Source: Candidatus Caldilinea saccharophila
GTDB lineage: Bacteria > Chloroflexota > Anaerolineae > Caldilineales > Caldilineaceae
Direction: 5' to 3'
DNA: 64,000 nt
Assembly: GCA_016710365.1 (NCBI GenBank)
Contig: JADJVW010000027.1
Span: forward strand, 44,405-108,404
The notes beneath the pieces are model-generated. The model was not told where the DNA came from. It saw only the letters and a list, made by a program, of their open reading frames with translations, and made no database searches. This document shows positions 1 through 8,391 of the stretch, in pieces. A program made the translations under genes and the position numbers. How positions within the stretch are numbered: the stretch's first letter is position 1; each line of letters begins with the position of its first letter.

Positions 1-966
1 TCGCGCTGGCTGACCATCTGACCGGCGCCCACATAGGCGTGGAAGAGCTCCGGCTGTTGCTGCACGGCCAGCGCACCCAGCGTGGCGCCCCAGGAGTTAC
101 CGACCAGGTAGATCTTCTCCTCGTCAAAGCGGGCGCGCAGGTAATTGGTGACCTCGATGGTGTCCGCCACCATCTGTTCGAGCGTCAGCGTCTCCACCGG
201 ATCGAGCGCTGCATAGGATTTGCCCGCGCCGCGCTGCTCCCCACACGACGACTACGAAGTGCTGCTCCAGCCCGGCGTCCATCCGCATCGCGCCGATGTC
301 CGTGCCGCCCGGACCGCCCGCCAGGTAGAGCAGCACCGGTTTCTCCACGCTCCGCCCGCGGATCATGAGAGTCTGCGGATGGCCGCCAATCGATATTTCC
401 GTCAGCTCGGCGATACTGCCGGGCAGCGCCGCCCCATCTGCACCCAGGATGGGCGCGGTGGTCGCCGGCCGGGCGGTCGCCACGGCCAGCCCGATCAGCG
501 CTACCGCGGCGACGCCGGTCAGGCTCCAGCCGATGATGCCCAGCGCGGACGCGCCTGGCTTGCCCAGGCGTGCGGCCAGCGCAACGCCAACCAGCGCGCC
601 CACCATCATCGGCGCCAGAAAGAAGAGGCCGTGCATAAAGCGGCCGACGACAAAGGCAATCACACCGTAGAGCGAGTCAAGATGGATGCCGTCGATCATG
701 GGGCCGCCCACGTTGAGGCGCGCCGCCTCATACACGGCGAGAAAGCCAAGCGGCGCCACTACGAGGCTCCAGCGGCTGCCCAGGATCAGCCCCGCCACCC
801 CGCCGATCAGCAGCCCGACGACCATCGACGCCAGCGCCTGCGTGGTCGTGATCGGGCCGCGCGGCATGAGCCATGCGCTGAGCAGACCGGCGCCGGCCAC
901 AATCGCCAGCACCGCGCCCAGCCCGATGCGTTTGTTTGTCCAGAGATAGTTGCCTGTAGACATCAT
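1..966 (-). CDS. Membrane-anchored alpha/beta hydrolase (proline iminopeptidase-like), partial and frameshifted
   Basis: The gene runs off the left edge of the window. The N-terminal ~190 residues hold several hydrophobic helices. The catalytic half then begins with the strand VLLYLAGGPGG, an oxyanion-loop motif of the S33 peptidase/alpha-beta hydrolase family. Near 238-241 the frame breaks because one base is inserted. In the next frame GQRGAGKSY and later VGNSWGATLGAL (a nucleophile elbow with Ser) continue, exactly as in proline iminopeptidase-like hydrolases. The start at 966 (ATGATG) has an AGGAA ribosome-binding site about seven bases upstream. The substrate is unknown, and the fusion of membrane helices to a hydrolase domain suggests action at the cell surface. 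Confidence 0.7.
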
Positions 967-1029
967 GGGATTCCTTTCTGTCACATCCGTGGTCAAATTT
1001 TTTAAGCGATCAATGTTCAGCCGGATTTC

Positions 1030-1127
1030 CATCGACCACGGATTTGACGGATTCGGCGGAAAAAGCCAGATAATCTTCGGATGAAATCCGCGAGAATCCG
1101 TCTCATCCGTTCAATCCGTGGTCGATG
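1030..1127. repeat. Palindromic intergenic 'CCACGGAT' word-repeat element
   Basis: A perfect 15-bp inverted repeat (1030-1044 and 1113-1127) encloses further copies of the word ATCCGT/ACGGAT. It lies in the intergenic gap between the hydrolase and the small protein at 1180-1461. Related elements occur at 1592-1681 and 26,936-27,004. Confidence 0.8.
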
Positions 1128-1179
1128 CTTCAGGGCTGTATCGTTGCCTAAAGCTGCATCGCTGCGCTGAACTCAAGGG

Positions 1180-1461
1180 TCAACAGTGACTTGGATTGTC
1201 GCTTGCATCTTCTCGGCAGCGCTCGCAGCGCACTAACAGCAGCGGCAAACCCAGCGAGTAGAGCGCACGCAGCATCCCCTGCAAGGCCGCCTGATCGGCG
1301 ACTGTGCCGCACAGCGTGCTCACGCAATGGTGATCATTGTCCTGGACCACCGTCAGCGTGAGCGGGGCAAACCACTCCCCCCAGCGCACGGCCAGGCGTC
1401 CCTCCACCTGGATGGTGTAGCGCGCCGGTTGATCGAGAGAAAATCTGTGCTGTGTTGTCAT
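1180..1461 (-). CDS. Small conserved-looking protein next to a MalT-like regulator
   Basis: A 93-residue protein starting MTTQHRFSLDQPARYTIQVE. A longer reading of the frame is possible, but its extra N-terminus would be encoded by the repeat at 1592-1681. The ATG at 1461 is also preceded by a good ribosome-binding site (GGAAGAGG). The sequence has a beta-rich first half (YTIQVEGRLAVRWGEWF) and a helical end (LQGMLRALYSLGLPLLLV) with the word DQAALQGML. From memory, similar ~90-residue proteins often sit beside LuxR/MalT-type regulators in Chloroflexota, and this one lies directly downstream of such a regulator. No biochemical role is known to me. A link to regulator function is inferred from position only. 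Confidence 0.6.
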   Translation of the reverse strand: MTTQHRFSLDQPARYTIQVEGRLAVRWGEWFAPLTLTVVQDNDHHCVSTLCGTVADQAALQGMLRALYSLGLPLLLVRCERCREDASDNPSHC

Positions 1462-1591
1462 GTCCGCCTCTTCCTGCCTTGCGCCGTTACGCTCTGCCCT
1501 GTTCAGTGTAGCGGCGCGGCGGGATGATGCGCATCGTTCGCAAAGGATGAGAGAGGGATGATTTGCGGCTGTGTGGGGTGCGGCGAGAAGA

Positions 1592-1681
1592 ATAGCCCGC
1601 GGATTTGGCGGATTTGGCGGATGTACACGGATAAGAAAAAATCCGTGAATATCCGTCGCATCCGTCAAATCCGTGGGCTAT
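1592..1681. repeat. Palindromic 'ATCCGT' word-repeat element
   Basis: Arms 1592-1606 and 1667-1681 pair with one mismatch. The interior is built from repeated GGATTTGGC/ATCCGT words. It belongs to the same family style as 1030-1127 and fills most of the gap between the small protein and the LuxR regulator. It could fold in RNA, but no T-run terminator follows. Confidence 0.75.
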
Positions 1682-1753
1682 CAGGGAGTTGGCCCTTCTT
1701 TGTGTCCCTTTGCGCCCTTGGTGGCTTCGTGGTGGGGCTTTTCGAGCAGTTTC

Positions 1754-4669
1754 TTAGGCAGAGAGGAGACCCAGGCGCCGGGCGCGCGCCACGGCTTCGC
1801 GACGCCCGTCGACGCCGAGCTTGGCGTAGATATGCGCGGCGTGGGTCTTGACCGTGGGCAGCGAGACCACCAGGTGGCGGGCGATCTCTTGGTTGGTGAA
1901 GCGGCTGGCGAGCAACGCCAGCACTTCCAGTTCGCGCTCCGTCAGCGGTTCGATCAGCTCCGGCTCGGTGGCGTCTGCCGTCGCGTGCAGAGGGGACGCG
2001 CCGCGCTTCGCTTCACCGGCTATGGAGAGTAGACGGCCAGCATAGGGCGCACTCCCTTCATCTGCTGCTGCGCGGTAAAGCAGATCGAGCATGAGCCGCC
2101 CTTCATCCAGAAAGACGCGCGCATAGCCCTCCGGCTCGGCGCGCGCCAGCGCACGGTTCAACGAGGAGAGGGCAGCCTTCTCCTCGCCCTGCTGCGCCAA
2201 AGCGAGTGCGCGCAGCGTGAGACACTCGATCACGCAGCCGATGCGTCCGCCACGCTCCGCGACCATCGATGTCTGCGCCAGCAAAGCGGCTGCATCGTTC
2301 ACCTGATTAGTCGCCAGCCAGACGCGTGCCAGCGTCAGATCCTCCACCTCGCGCAGATAATCCGCCGGTTCACCGCCTGCATAGGCAGCAGCCCACGCTG
2401 CGGCCGGCGCCAGATGCCCTTCCGCCAGCCAGACCCGCGCCCGCTGCGCGGCCATTAGACCAAAAAGGCGCGGGATGCGGTAGGGCTGAAGCAGCGTCTC
2501 CAACACCCGCAATGCAGCGAGCGCGCCCGCATAGTCTCCCTGCGACTGCCGCAGCCGGGCCAGAAAGAGATGCTCGTGGCGCAGATCGTCGGTGATGCCG
2601 CCTGCCTCGGAATGCGCCATGCCGGCCAGCAGCAGCGCTTCCGCCTCTTGCAACGCATTCTGCTCGCGCCGGATCTCACCCAGAATCGCCCGCGCCAGCC
2701 CCAGCGGCGGCGTATCATCATCGACTGGCGCTAAGCTATCGATCAGCGACTGGCACGTTTGCGCGCCACGCGCAAGCTCTCCTTGCGCTATCTGCACCAT
2801 CGCAGCTTCCGCGCGCGCGTTGACCACCAGGTAACGCACGCCGGCCGTCTCGGCCAATGTCGCCGCCTCCAGATAGGCGTGCTCGGCGCGCGTCGTCTCG
2901 CCTTGCAGCTCGTAGGCAAGCCCCAGCGTGTCGTGAGCGCGCGCACGGATGAGATGCGCCGCGGCGGGCAGCGCGGCCAGCGCACGCTCGATCGCGTCGA
3001 TGGCAGGCTGGGAATCACCGCGCAGGGCCGCCACCGCGGCACGATGCACGGCCGCCTGCGCCAGCAACTCATCGACCGCGGCGTACGCTTCCGGCTTCTG
3101 GCGCAGCAGACGCTCGGCCTCGTCCAGCAGGTGTTCGGCTTCGTCGATCTGGCCGGCCAGGTACAGGGCGCGCGCCAGGCGCAGGCTCAACAATGGCCGC
3201 GCGTGCAGCACGCTTGCGGGCAAGGCGCGCCACCAGGCGCGCCAGGCGCCCACGTCACCGCCCGACCAGGTGGCGCTGGACGCCAGTGCGCTTTCGATCA
3301 GCGCGGCGGCCAGGTCAACATCCGCCGCACAGAGCGCATGGTGGACCGCATCGGCGGCATAGCCGGCTTCGGCATACCAGAGCGCGGCGCGGCGGTGCAG
3401 GTCGGCCACCGCCGCCGCGTCCACGCTGATCTCCAGATGATGGCGCAGCAGATCGGCAAAGAGATGATGATAGCGATACCATCGGCGCCGGTGGTCCAGC
3501 GGCACGACGAACAAATTGCGCCGCTCCAACCTTTCGAGAATCTGCTGGCCCGTCGAGAGAGGCGCGACAGCGGCGGTGTTGTCAACCGCTGCACGAGAAG
3601 AAAAAACAGAAGAAAAAACGTCGGAACTCGCGACCGCCTCACACAGGGCGCCGCATAGTCGATCCAAAACTGAGGTTGCCAGCAGAAAACGCTGCAGCGC
3701 CTCCGGCTGGCGTGCGAGCACTTCGTCGCCCAGATAGTCCACCACCTGCCGGTCATCCCCGGCGAATTTTCGGACAAACTGGGCGGGGTCGGCATGTTCG
3801 AACAAGGAGAGCGCCGCCAACTGCAAGCCGGCCACCCACCCTTCGGTGCGCGTGCTCAACACTTCGATCAGCGCTTCCGGCAGCGCCAACGCCATTACCC
3901 GGCGCAAGAAATCAGCCGTCTCGTCGAGCGTGAAGCGCAGATCGCGTGCGCGCACCTCCATCATGCGATTCTGCACGCGCCAGCGCGCCAAAGGCAGCGG
4001 CGGATCTTCGCGCGTCATCAGAATCAGATGAAACGAGGCCGGTGCATGTTCCACCAGAAGTTCCACAGCAGCGTGCAACTCGCGGTTCTCGATCCGGTGA
4101 TAATCGTCGAGAAGCAGCAAGAGCGGCGCATCCACCCCGGCGGCCTCGGCAAGATCCTCGATCAGCGCCGCGCCGCACGCGGCCGCGGAGAAGGCAGCCG
4201 CGTCGCGCAAGAGTTGCTCGGTGCGGCTGCCAATCGACCGGTCCATGCGCCGCAGGGTTGCCAACACCCATGCGAAAAAGCGCGCCGGCTCATTCTCCGC
4301 TTCCTCCAGCGAAAGCCAGGCCACGCGCGTGTGCAGGTGCTCCGCACCTGTGTAGGTCGCCAACCACTCGGCGGCCAGGGTTGTCTTGCCATAGCCTGCG
4401 GGCGCGACAATCAACCCAAACCGACGCTGCTGTGCGACGCCGCTCTCCAGGCGCTGCAGCAGGCGCTCGCGCGCGACGAAGCGGGAGCGCACGGGCGGAA
4501 TATAAAATTTCGTTGCGAGCAGAGGCAGTTCGCGTGCTTCGGCAGCCTGATTCACAGCGGCGTCATCCTGATCAAGCACGATTTGGTTTACACCATTATA
4601 CCTGACCTTGCACAATGCGCCGGACAGGGAATTTCCAGCGGCGGGTGCATCTGGCGTCGAACTGGTCAT
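1754..4669 (-). CDS. MalT-like LuxR family ATP-dependent transcriptional regulator (LAL)
   Basis: A 971-residue protein with the full LAL architecture. The N-terminal linker LLATKFYIPPVRSRFVARERL is typical of MalT-like regulators. A STAND/AAA NTPase core follows, with Walker A APAGYGKTT near residue 90 and Walker B LLLLLDDYHRI near residue 185. The centre and C-terminal half form alpha-helical TPR-like repeats. The end is a LuxR/GerE helix-turn-helix, LTERELEVLALLASRFTNQEIA with TVKTHAAHIYAKLGV. Family members are activators switched on by a small inducer. Here the inducer and target are unknown. The start at 4669 is divergent from the Fur gene, with only 28 bases between the two starts, so the promoters overlap. 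An internal Ala/Arg-rich codon run is normal for this high-GC host. Confidence 0.93.
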   Translation of the reverse strand: MTSSTPDAPAAGNSLSGALCKVRYNGVNQIVLDQDDAAVNQAAEARELPLLATKFYIPPVRSRFVARERLLQRLESGVAQQRRFGLIVAPAGYGKTTLAAEWLATYTGAEHLHTRVAWLSLEEAENEPARFFAWVLATLRRMDRSIGSRTEQLLRDAAAFSAAACGAALIEDLAEAAGVDAPLLLLLDDYHRIENRELHAAVELLVEHAPASFHLILMTREDPPLPLARWRVQNRMMEVRARDLRFTLDETADFLRRVMALALPEALIEVLSTRTEGWVAGLQLAALSLFEHADPAQFVRKFAGDDRQVVDYLGDEVLARQPEALQRFLLATSVLDRLCGALCEAVASSDVFSSVFSSRAAVDNTAAVAPLSTGQQILERLERRNLFVVPLDHRRRWYRYHHLFADLLRHHLEISVDAAAVADLHRRAALWYAEAGYAADAVHHALCAADVDLAAALIESALASSATWSGGDVGAWRAWWRALPASVLHARPLLSLRLARALYLAGQIDEAEHLLDEAERLLRQKPEAYAAVDELLAQAAVHRAAVAALRGDSQPAIDAIERALAALPAAAHLIRARAHDTLGLAYELQGETTRAEHAYLEAATLAETAGVRYLVVNARAEAAMVQIAQGELARGAQTCQSLIDSLAPVDDDTPPLGLARAILGEIRREQNALQEAEALLLAGMAHSEAGGITDDLRHEHLFLARLRQSQGDYAGALAALRVLETLLQPYRIPRLFGLMAAQRARVWLAEGHLAPAAAWAAAYAGGEPADYLREVEDLTLARVWLATNQVNDAAALLAQTSMVAERGGRIGCVIECLTLRALALAQQGEEKAALSSLNRALARAEPEGYARVFLDEGRLMLDLLYRAAADEGSAPYAGRLLSIAGEAKRGASPLHATADATEPELIEPLTERELEVLALLASRFTNQEIARHLVVSLPTVKTHAAHIYAKLGVDGRREAVARARRLGLLSA

Positions 4670-4685
4670 CCTGTTCCCTGCTTGG

Positions 4686-4697
4686 TATACTGCGGCT
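4686..4697 (+). promoter_or_regulatory. Candidate leaderless -10 element for the Fur-family gene
   Basis: TATACT (4686-4691) lies six bases before the ATG at 4698, and no ribosome-binding site fits in between. This is the geometry of a leaderless transcript starting at the A of ATG. The -35 (TGGTCA, 4663-4668) is weak and overlaps the start of the divergent LuxR gene. Confidence 0.45.
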
Positions 4698-5140
4698 ATG
4701 CCTACCTCGTTGATTCGCCAACTGCGCGCCGCCGGCTACAAGATCACGCCCCCGCGCCTTGCCGTGCTCGAAGTCATCCAGCGCGAAGGCGAGCATCTGA
4801 ATCCCAACGAGATCCTGGCCCACGCCCAGGCGATCCACCCGCAGACTGGCCGCGCCACGGTCTACCGCACGCTCGAACTGCTGACCCAACTTGGCATCGT
4901 CCGCCCTATCTATGTGGGCGACAGCGGCCCGACCTACATCCGCGCACAGGAGGCCATCATCACCTCGTCTGCTCACGCTGCGGTGCAGTGGTCGACTTTG
5001 AGCAGTGCGTGGCCGATGGCATGGAGCGCGAGTTGGAAGAGCGCTTCGGCTTCCGCATCACCAGCCATCTGCTCGAGTTCTACGGCCTCTGCGCCCATTG
5101 CCAGGCATCAACCTCCGCCGCCCTCTCAGAGGCTGTTTGA
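4698..5140 (+). CDS. Fur-family metalloregulator, probably Zur-like (one frameshift)
   Basis: The N-terminal winged helix reads MPTSLIRQLRAAGYKITPPR, then the recognition region GRATVYRTLELL, which is diagnostic of Fur/Zur. After YIRAQE the frame breaks near 4955-4965 because one G is missing. In the corrected frame the metal-binding region is intact: HHHLVCSRCG, a helix with VVDFEQCVADGMERELEERFGF, and the second CxxC in YGLCAHC. Both CxxC pairs imply a structural zinc site. The next gene encodes a Zn/Mn-type binding lipoprotein and carries a Fur-type palindrome upstream, so a zinc sensor (Zur) is more likely than an iron sensor. Corrected length is about 147 residues, normal for the family. 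The stop codon lies inside a dispersed repeat. Confidence 0.85.
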
Positions 5141-5562
5141 GACCTCCTTCTTTGCAGAGGCGCAGAGATGCAGAGAAAGCGCAGAGAATGCTTGCGACAA
5201 GCGTTTGCTTTTCCTCTACGAGCCTCTGCCACTCCGCGCCTCTGCGTCGAATTTAGTCCTTTTCAAGCAGTGTCTCAGTAACGATTTGAAAGTAACCACA
5301 AAGACCCGAAGCACGCTAAGCGGCACAAAGCAGCATGTAAAATTTGATCGCCTGCTTCGTGCTTCTTTGGCGCCCTTTGTGGCTGCGTGGTAAGGCTTTT
5401 CAAACACTTTCTCAGGGTAGCTCTGTTGCGCCGCGGCCAGTTTCAGTAGTTCACGATTTTGCCTCACACAAAGACGCAAAGCCACAAAGTTGAAGATGGC
5501 GTTCTTTGTGTTCTTTGTGACTTTGTGTGAGTTTCGTGAAGTACTGAGTTTGACGCCTGAAG
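5131..5562. repeat. Cluster of three palindromic word-repeat elements filling the fur-znuA gap
   Basis: The gap from 5141 to 5636 holds no gene. Three inverted repeats lie in series. One is a GCAGAG/CTCTGC element (about 5131-5280) resembling the element at 27,018-27,163. The second is CACAAAG/CTTTGTG (about 5296-5395, with TTTCAAACA following). The third is a short CACAAAGAC... / ...CTTTGTG hairpin (about 5464-5531). Each is made of short reiterated words rather than coding sequence. Confidence 0.75.
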
Positions 5563-5589
5563 CATCCGGCGCTAAACTGCCCAAACAAA

Positions 5590-5604
5590 TGAGAATAAAT
5601 CTCA
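5590..5604 (+). promoter_or_regulatory. Fur/Zur-type 7-1-7 operator upstream of the zinc-binding lipoprotein gene
   Basis: TGAGAATAAATCTCA is a 15-mer in which six of the seven symmetric pairs match around a central A, the layout of Fur-family boxes. It ends 32 bases before the ATG at 5637, and the Fur-family gene is the preceding gene. Binding by that protein is inferred. Confidence 0.55.
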
Positions 5605-5636
5605 ATAACCGTTGGCAAATATAGAGGAAGCGTACA

Positions 5637-6636
5637 ATGAACAGAATAAGCGGACGCTTTTTGATCCTACTGTGGGCGGCGGGGCGTCCTGCTCAGCCTT
5701 GCCGGCTGTGCAGGGGCGACGCCGTCACCGACGCCGCTCTCCGCGCCAGTGGCGGAGGCAGCGTTACCGGCACTGGCGCCGGTAACGCTGGGTGCGGATG
5801 AAAAGCTGCGCGTCGTCGCCACCACCAATATCATCGGCGATGTCGTGCGCCGGGTAGGCGGCGACGCCATTGACCTGACGCAACTTCTCCCCGCGGGAAG
5901 CGATCCACACAGTTATCAAGCCAAACCTGACGATCTGCGCCAGCTCAACCGCGCCGATGTGATCTTCATCAACGGCCTGCATTTAGAGGAAGCGATGCAG
6001 CCGGTGTTGGCGAATCTGGACGGCGGCGCCCCGGTGATCGCCGTCAATATTGGCGTGCCCACCCGCGAATTTGGCGGTGGGCGCGGCGCCGAAGCAGAAC
6101 ACGCGGGCGCTGACCCCCACACCTGGATGGACGTGCGCAATGTGGAGCGCTGGGTCGAGAACATTGTGGTCGCGCTCTCTGCGCTTGACCCTGCTCACGC
6201 TGAAATTTTCGACGCCAACGCCGCCGCCTATCAGACGCAACTTGACACGTTGCATCAGGAGCTTGTGGCGGCGGTGGCGTCGCTCCCGGCGCAACAGCGC
6301 AAACTTGTCACCGATCACGACAATCTTGGCTACCTGGCTGACGCTTACGGATTCACGGTGACAGGTGCGGTGATCCCGTCGCTGAGCACACTGGCCGCGC
6401 CCTCGGCGCAGGAGTTGGCCGCACTCCAACAACAGGTTGAGCAGGAAGGCGTCAAGGCGATCTTTGTGGGGACGACGGTCAACCCGAATGTGGCGAACCA
6501 GATTGCCGGCGACACAGGCGCCGTGGTCATCCCAATCTACACAGGTTCGCTCAGCGATGCCTCCGGCCCGGCTGCCACCTACATTGATATGATGCGACAC
6601 GATATGGCGCAGATCGTGGCGGCGCTTCAGCAATAG
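5637..6636 (+). CDS. Zinc/manganese ABC transporter substrate-binding lipoprotein (ZnuA/TroA family), one frameshift
   Basis: The true start is the ATG at 5637 (MNRISGRFLILLW...). One extra G near 5683 breaks the signal peptide. With it removed the sequence reads ...LSLAGCAGATPSP, a lipobox with Cys for lipid anchoring. The mature protein matches cluster A-I binding proteins: LRVVATTNIIGDVVRRVGG, GSDPHSYQ, INGLHLEE, GADPHTWMDVRN and TDHDNLGYLADAYG, supplying the His/His/His/Asp-type metal ligands. There is no His-rich loop. No permease or ATPase gene follows; a cobalamin riboswitch comes next. Its metal could be Zn or Mn. The neighbouring Fur-family gene and operator favour zinc. Confidence 0.85.
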
Positions 6637-6705
6637 GTTTCTCTGGCAGATTGACGAAAGGGGTAGATTGACAAAGGTTTGACAACCGGCTTATACTTCA
6701 TTTAA

Positions 6706-6840
6706 CTGAAAATCGTTTCGTACAGGCGCCCGCTGCCTCGCAAGGAGTGGGCTGCAAAGGCGAAGCCGGTGTAAGTCCGGCACTGTCCCGCAACTGTGAC
6801 CAGCCTTTTTGAGCTGGAAGTCAGGTCGACCGTCTGTGCG
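6706..6840 (+). ncRNA. Cobalamin riboswitch (B12 element)
   Basis: The conserved core is readable: the J-region words AAAGGCGAAGCCGGTG, then GTAAGTCCGGCACTGTCCCG with CAACTGTGA (the B12 box, about 6764-6798), and AGTCAGGTCGACC closing the 3' side near 6819-6832. It lies between the zinc-binding gene and the corrinoid-uptake operon. A strong terminator follows at 6898-6930, so it probably acts by transcription termination when cobalamin binds. Confidence 0.95.
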
Positions 6841-6897
6841 TGCATGTGTCAGCCCTCGCGGAATGGGGTGCGCCGTCGATCACATCACAGGCCATTT

Positions 6898-6930
6898 ACA
6901 CCTTCTCGTTCCGGCGGGAAGGTGTTTTTT
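6898..6930 (+). terminator. Intrinsic terminator serving as the riboswitch expression platform
   Basis: ACACCTTC (6898-6905) pairs perfectly with GAAGGTGT (6918-6925), extended inward by two more pairs, and runs straight into TTTTTT (6925-6930). It ends 23 bases before the ATG of the first structural gene, after the riboswitch and before its ribosome-binding site. Confidence 0.88.
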
Positions 6931-6953
6931 GTTGGAGAAGGAGTGAGAAGAAA

Positions 6954-8378
6954 ATGAAACGTCCGTTTTTTGTGTTGGCGATGGGCAGCGTCCCCATTGC
7001 CGTAGTCGGCGTCCTGCTGTGGGTGCTTGCTCCGGCAGCGACTGTGCAGGCTGCCCCCCTGACAGCGGTGGCGCCGGCGACGATCACTGCACATGGCGAG
7101 CACTCCGGCACGGTGAACACAGCGGCGATCGTCGTGCAGTTGGACGACCAACGCAGCGTCGTGCGTTGGGTGGATTTCACATCGCCGATTTCTGGACTGG
7201 CCGCGTTGGAAGCCTCTGGTCTGGCCGTCACTTCCGCCGAAACGAGCTTTGGCCCCGCGGTCTGCGCCATCGAAGGCGTCGGCTGCCCGGTGGACAACTG
7301 TTTCTGCAACACTGATTTGTTCTGGGGCTACAATTTCTGGGACGGCGCGGCGTGGCAGGGCTACCCAATGGGGGCTTCCACCTCTGAAATCTCGCAGACT
7401 GGCGTCATCGAAGGATGGCGATGGGGCGCTTTTGGCAGCCCCCAGACTTCCGCCGACCAGGCGCTGGCCGCGGCCGGCGCGCTCGAATGGCTGCGCAGCC
7501 AGCAAAGTGCGACCACGGGCGGCTTTGGCGACAGCACGGGCGCCGCGATCGAAGTCCTGATGGCGCTCGGCGCCAACCACGAAACGCCGGCAAGCTGGCA
7601 GCCCAGCGACGGCCTGCGCGCGCTCGATCAGCATCTGCTGCTGCGCGCCACCCGCTTTAGCCGCGACAATGTGGCGGCCGCGGGCAAACTCGCCATCGGT
7701 GCGGCCGCGGCGGATGCCTGTCGCACCGCACGCAGCGTGACGCCTTCCTTTTATTTCAGCGAAACGCTCGGTGCGTATGCCGCCGACGCCGGTTTCAACG
7801 CGTGGGGCATCCTCGGTGCGGCCGCGGTCAGCGAGACCATCCCGTCCACGGCCATCGATCTGCTCCTCAGCCAGCAACAGGAAGGCGGCTGGGAATGGCA
7901 GTCCGGCTTTGGCGCGGACACCAACACGACCGCTGTGGTGCTGCAGGCGCTGATCGCGGCTGGGCAGCCAGTGAGTTCGACCGCAGTCGTTGACGCGCTG
8001 GCTTTTCTCAAAAGCGCACAGGTTGAGGGCGGCGGCTTTGTCTACGATCCGAAGACGCTTGAAATGGGCGCCGACGCCAACTCCACCGCCTACGCCATAC
8101 AGGCGCTGTTGGCAGCAGGCGAAGACCCCAGCAGTGAGGCGTGGACAATGGACGGTCTGACGCCGATTCGTTTCCTGCTCGGCTTGCAATTGGCGGACGG
8201 CAGCTTTGAATGGCAGCCCAACACCGGCAGTAACCTGGCGGCGACGGCGCAGGCCGTGCCCGCTTTGCTCGGACATGCGTATCCACTGACGACGCGCAAG
8301 TTGGAGCCGTGTGCAGCGCGGCGTATGCGTCTGGACCGGGAAGCGGCGACAGGAGCGACTTCTGAAACACAGCCGTAG
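6954..8378 (+). CDS. Secreted DUF4430 plus prenyltransferase-like repeat protein, transcobalamin/intrinsic-factor-like
   Basis: The start MKRPFFVLAMGSV at 6954 has a GGAG ribosome-binding site and opens a clear signal peptide ending VQA. Residues ~50-160 form a DUF4430-type domain, with CAIEGVGCPVDNCFCNTDLFW, YNFWDGAAWQGYP and GVIEGWRWG. Residues ~165-455 are alpha/alpha-barrel repeats of the squalene-cyclase/prenyltransferase-like fold: LEWLRSQQSATTGGFGD, LLLSQQQEGGWEWQSGFGAD, TAVVLQALIAAG, STAYAIQALLAAGED and LLGLQLADGSFEW. Animal intrinsic factor and transcobalamin combine the same two modules in the opposite order. Position directly behind a B12 riboswitch and ahead of an ECF transporter and PduO implies extracellular corrinoid capture. 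The C-terminal ~25 residues are basic and unlike the fold. Corrinoid binding is inferred. Confidence 0.85.
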   Translation: MKRPFFVLAMGSVPIAVVGVLLWVLAPAATVQAAPLTAVAPATITAHGEHSGTVNTAAIVVQLDDQRSVVRWVDFTSPISGLAALEASGLAVTSAETSFGPAVCAIEGVGCPVDNCFCNTDLFWGYNFWDGAAWQGYPMGASTSEISQTGVIEGWRWGAFGSPQTSADQALAAAGALEWLRSQQSATTGGFGDSTGAAIEVLMALGANHETPASWQPSDGLRALDQHLLLRATRFSRDNVAAAGKLAIGAAAADACRTARSVTPSFYFSETLGAYAADAGFNAWGILGAAAVSETIPSTAIDLLLSQQQEGGWEWQSGFGADTNTTAVVLQALIAAGQPVSSTAVVDALAFLKSAQVEGGGFVYDPKTLEMGADANSTAYAIQALLAAGEDPSSEAWTMDGLTPIRFLLGLQLADGSFEWQPNTGSNLAATAQAVPALLGHAYPLTTRKLEPCAARRMRLDREAATGATSETQP

Positions 8379-8391
8379 GCATGGCGCGCGA

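Noticed and set aside
3794..4690. Long plus-strand frame opposite the LuxR regulator leading into the Fur gene
   Set aside because: Only its 3' end (after the frameshift) encodes Fur residues. The rest is antisense to a well-supported regulator.
7250..8300. Prenyltransferase or squalene cyclase enzyme
   Set aside because: The alpha/alpha repeats match the fold, but the protein is secreted, carries DUF4430, lacks an evident DxDD or zinc-site motif, and is under B12 control.
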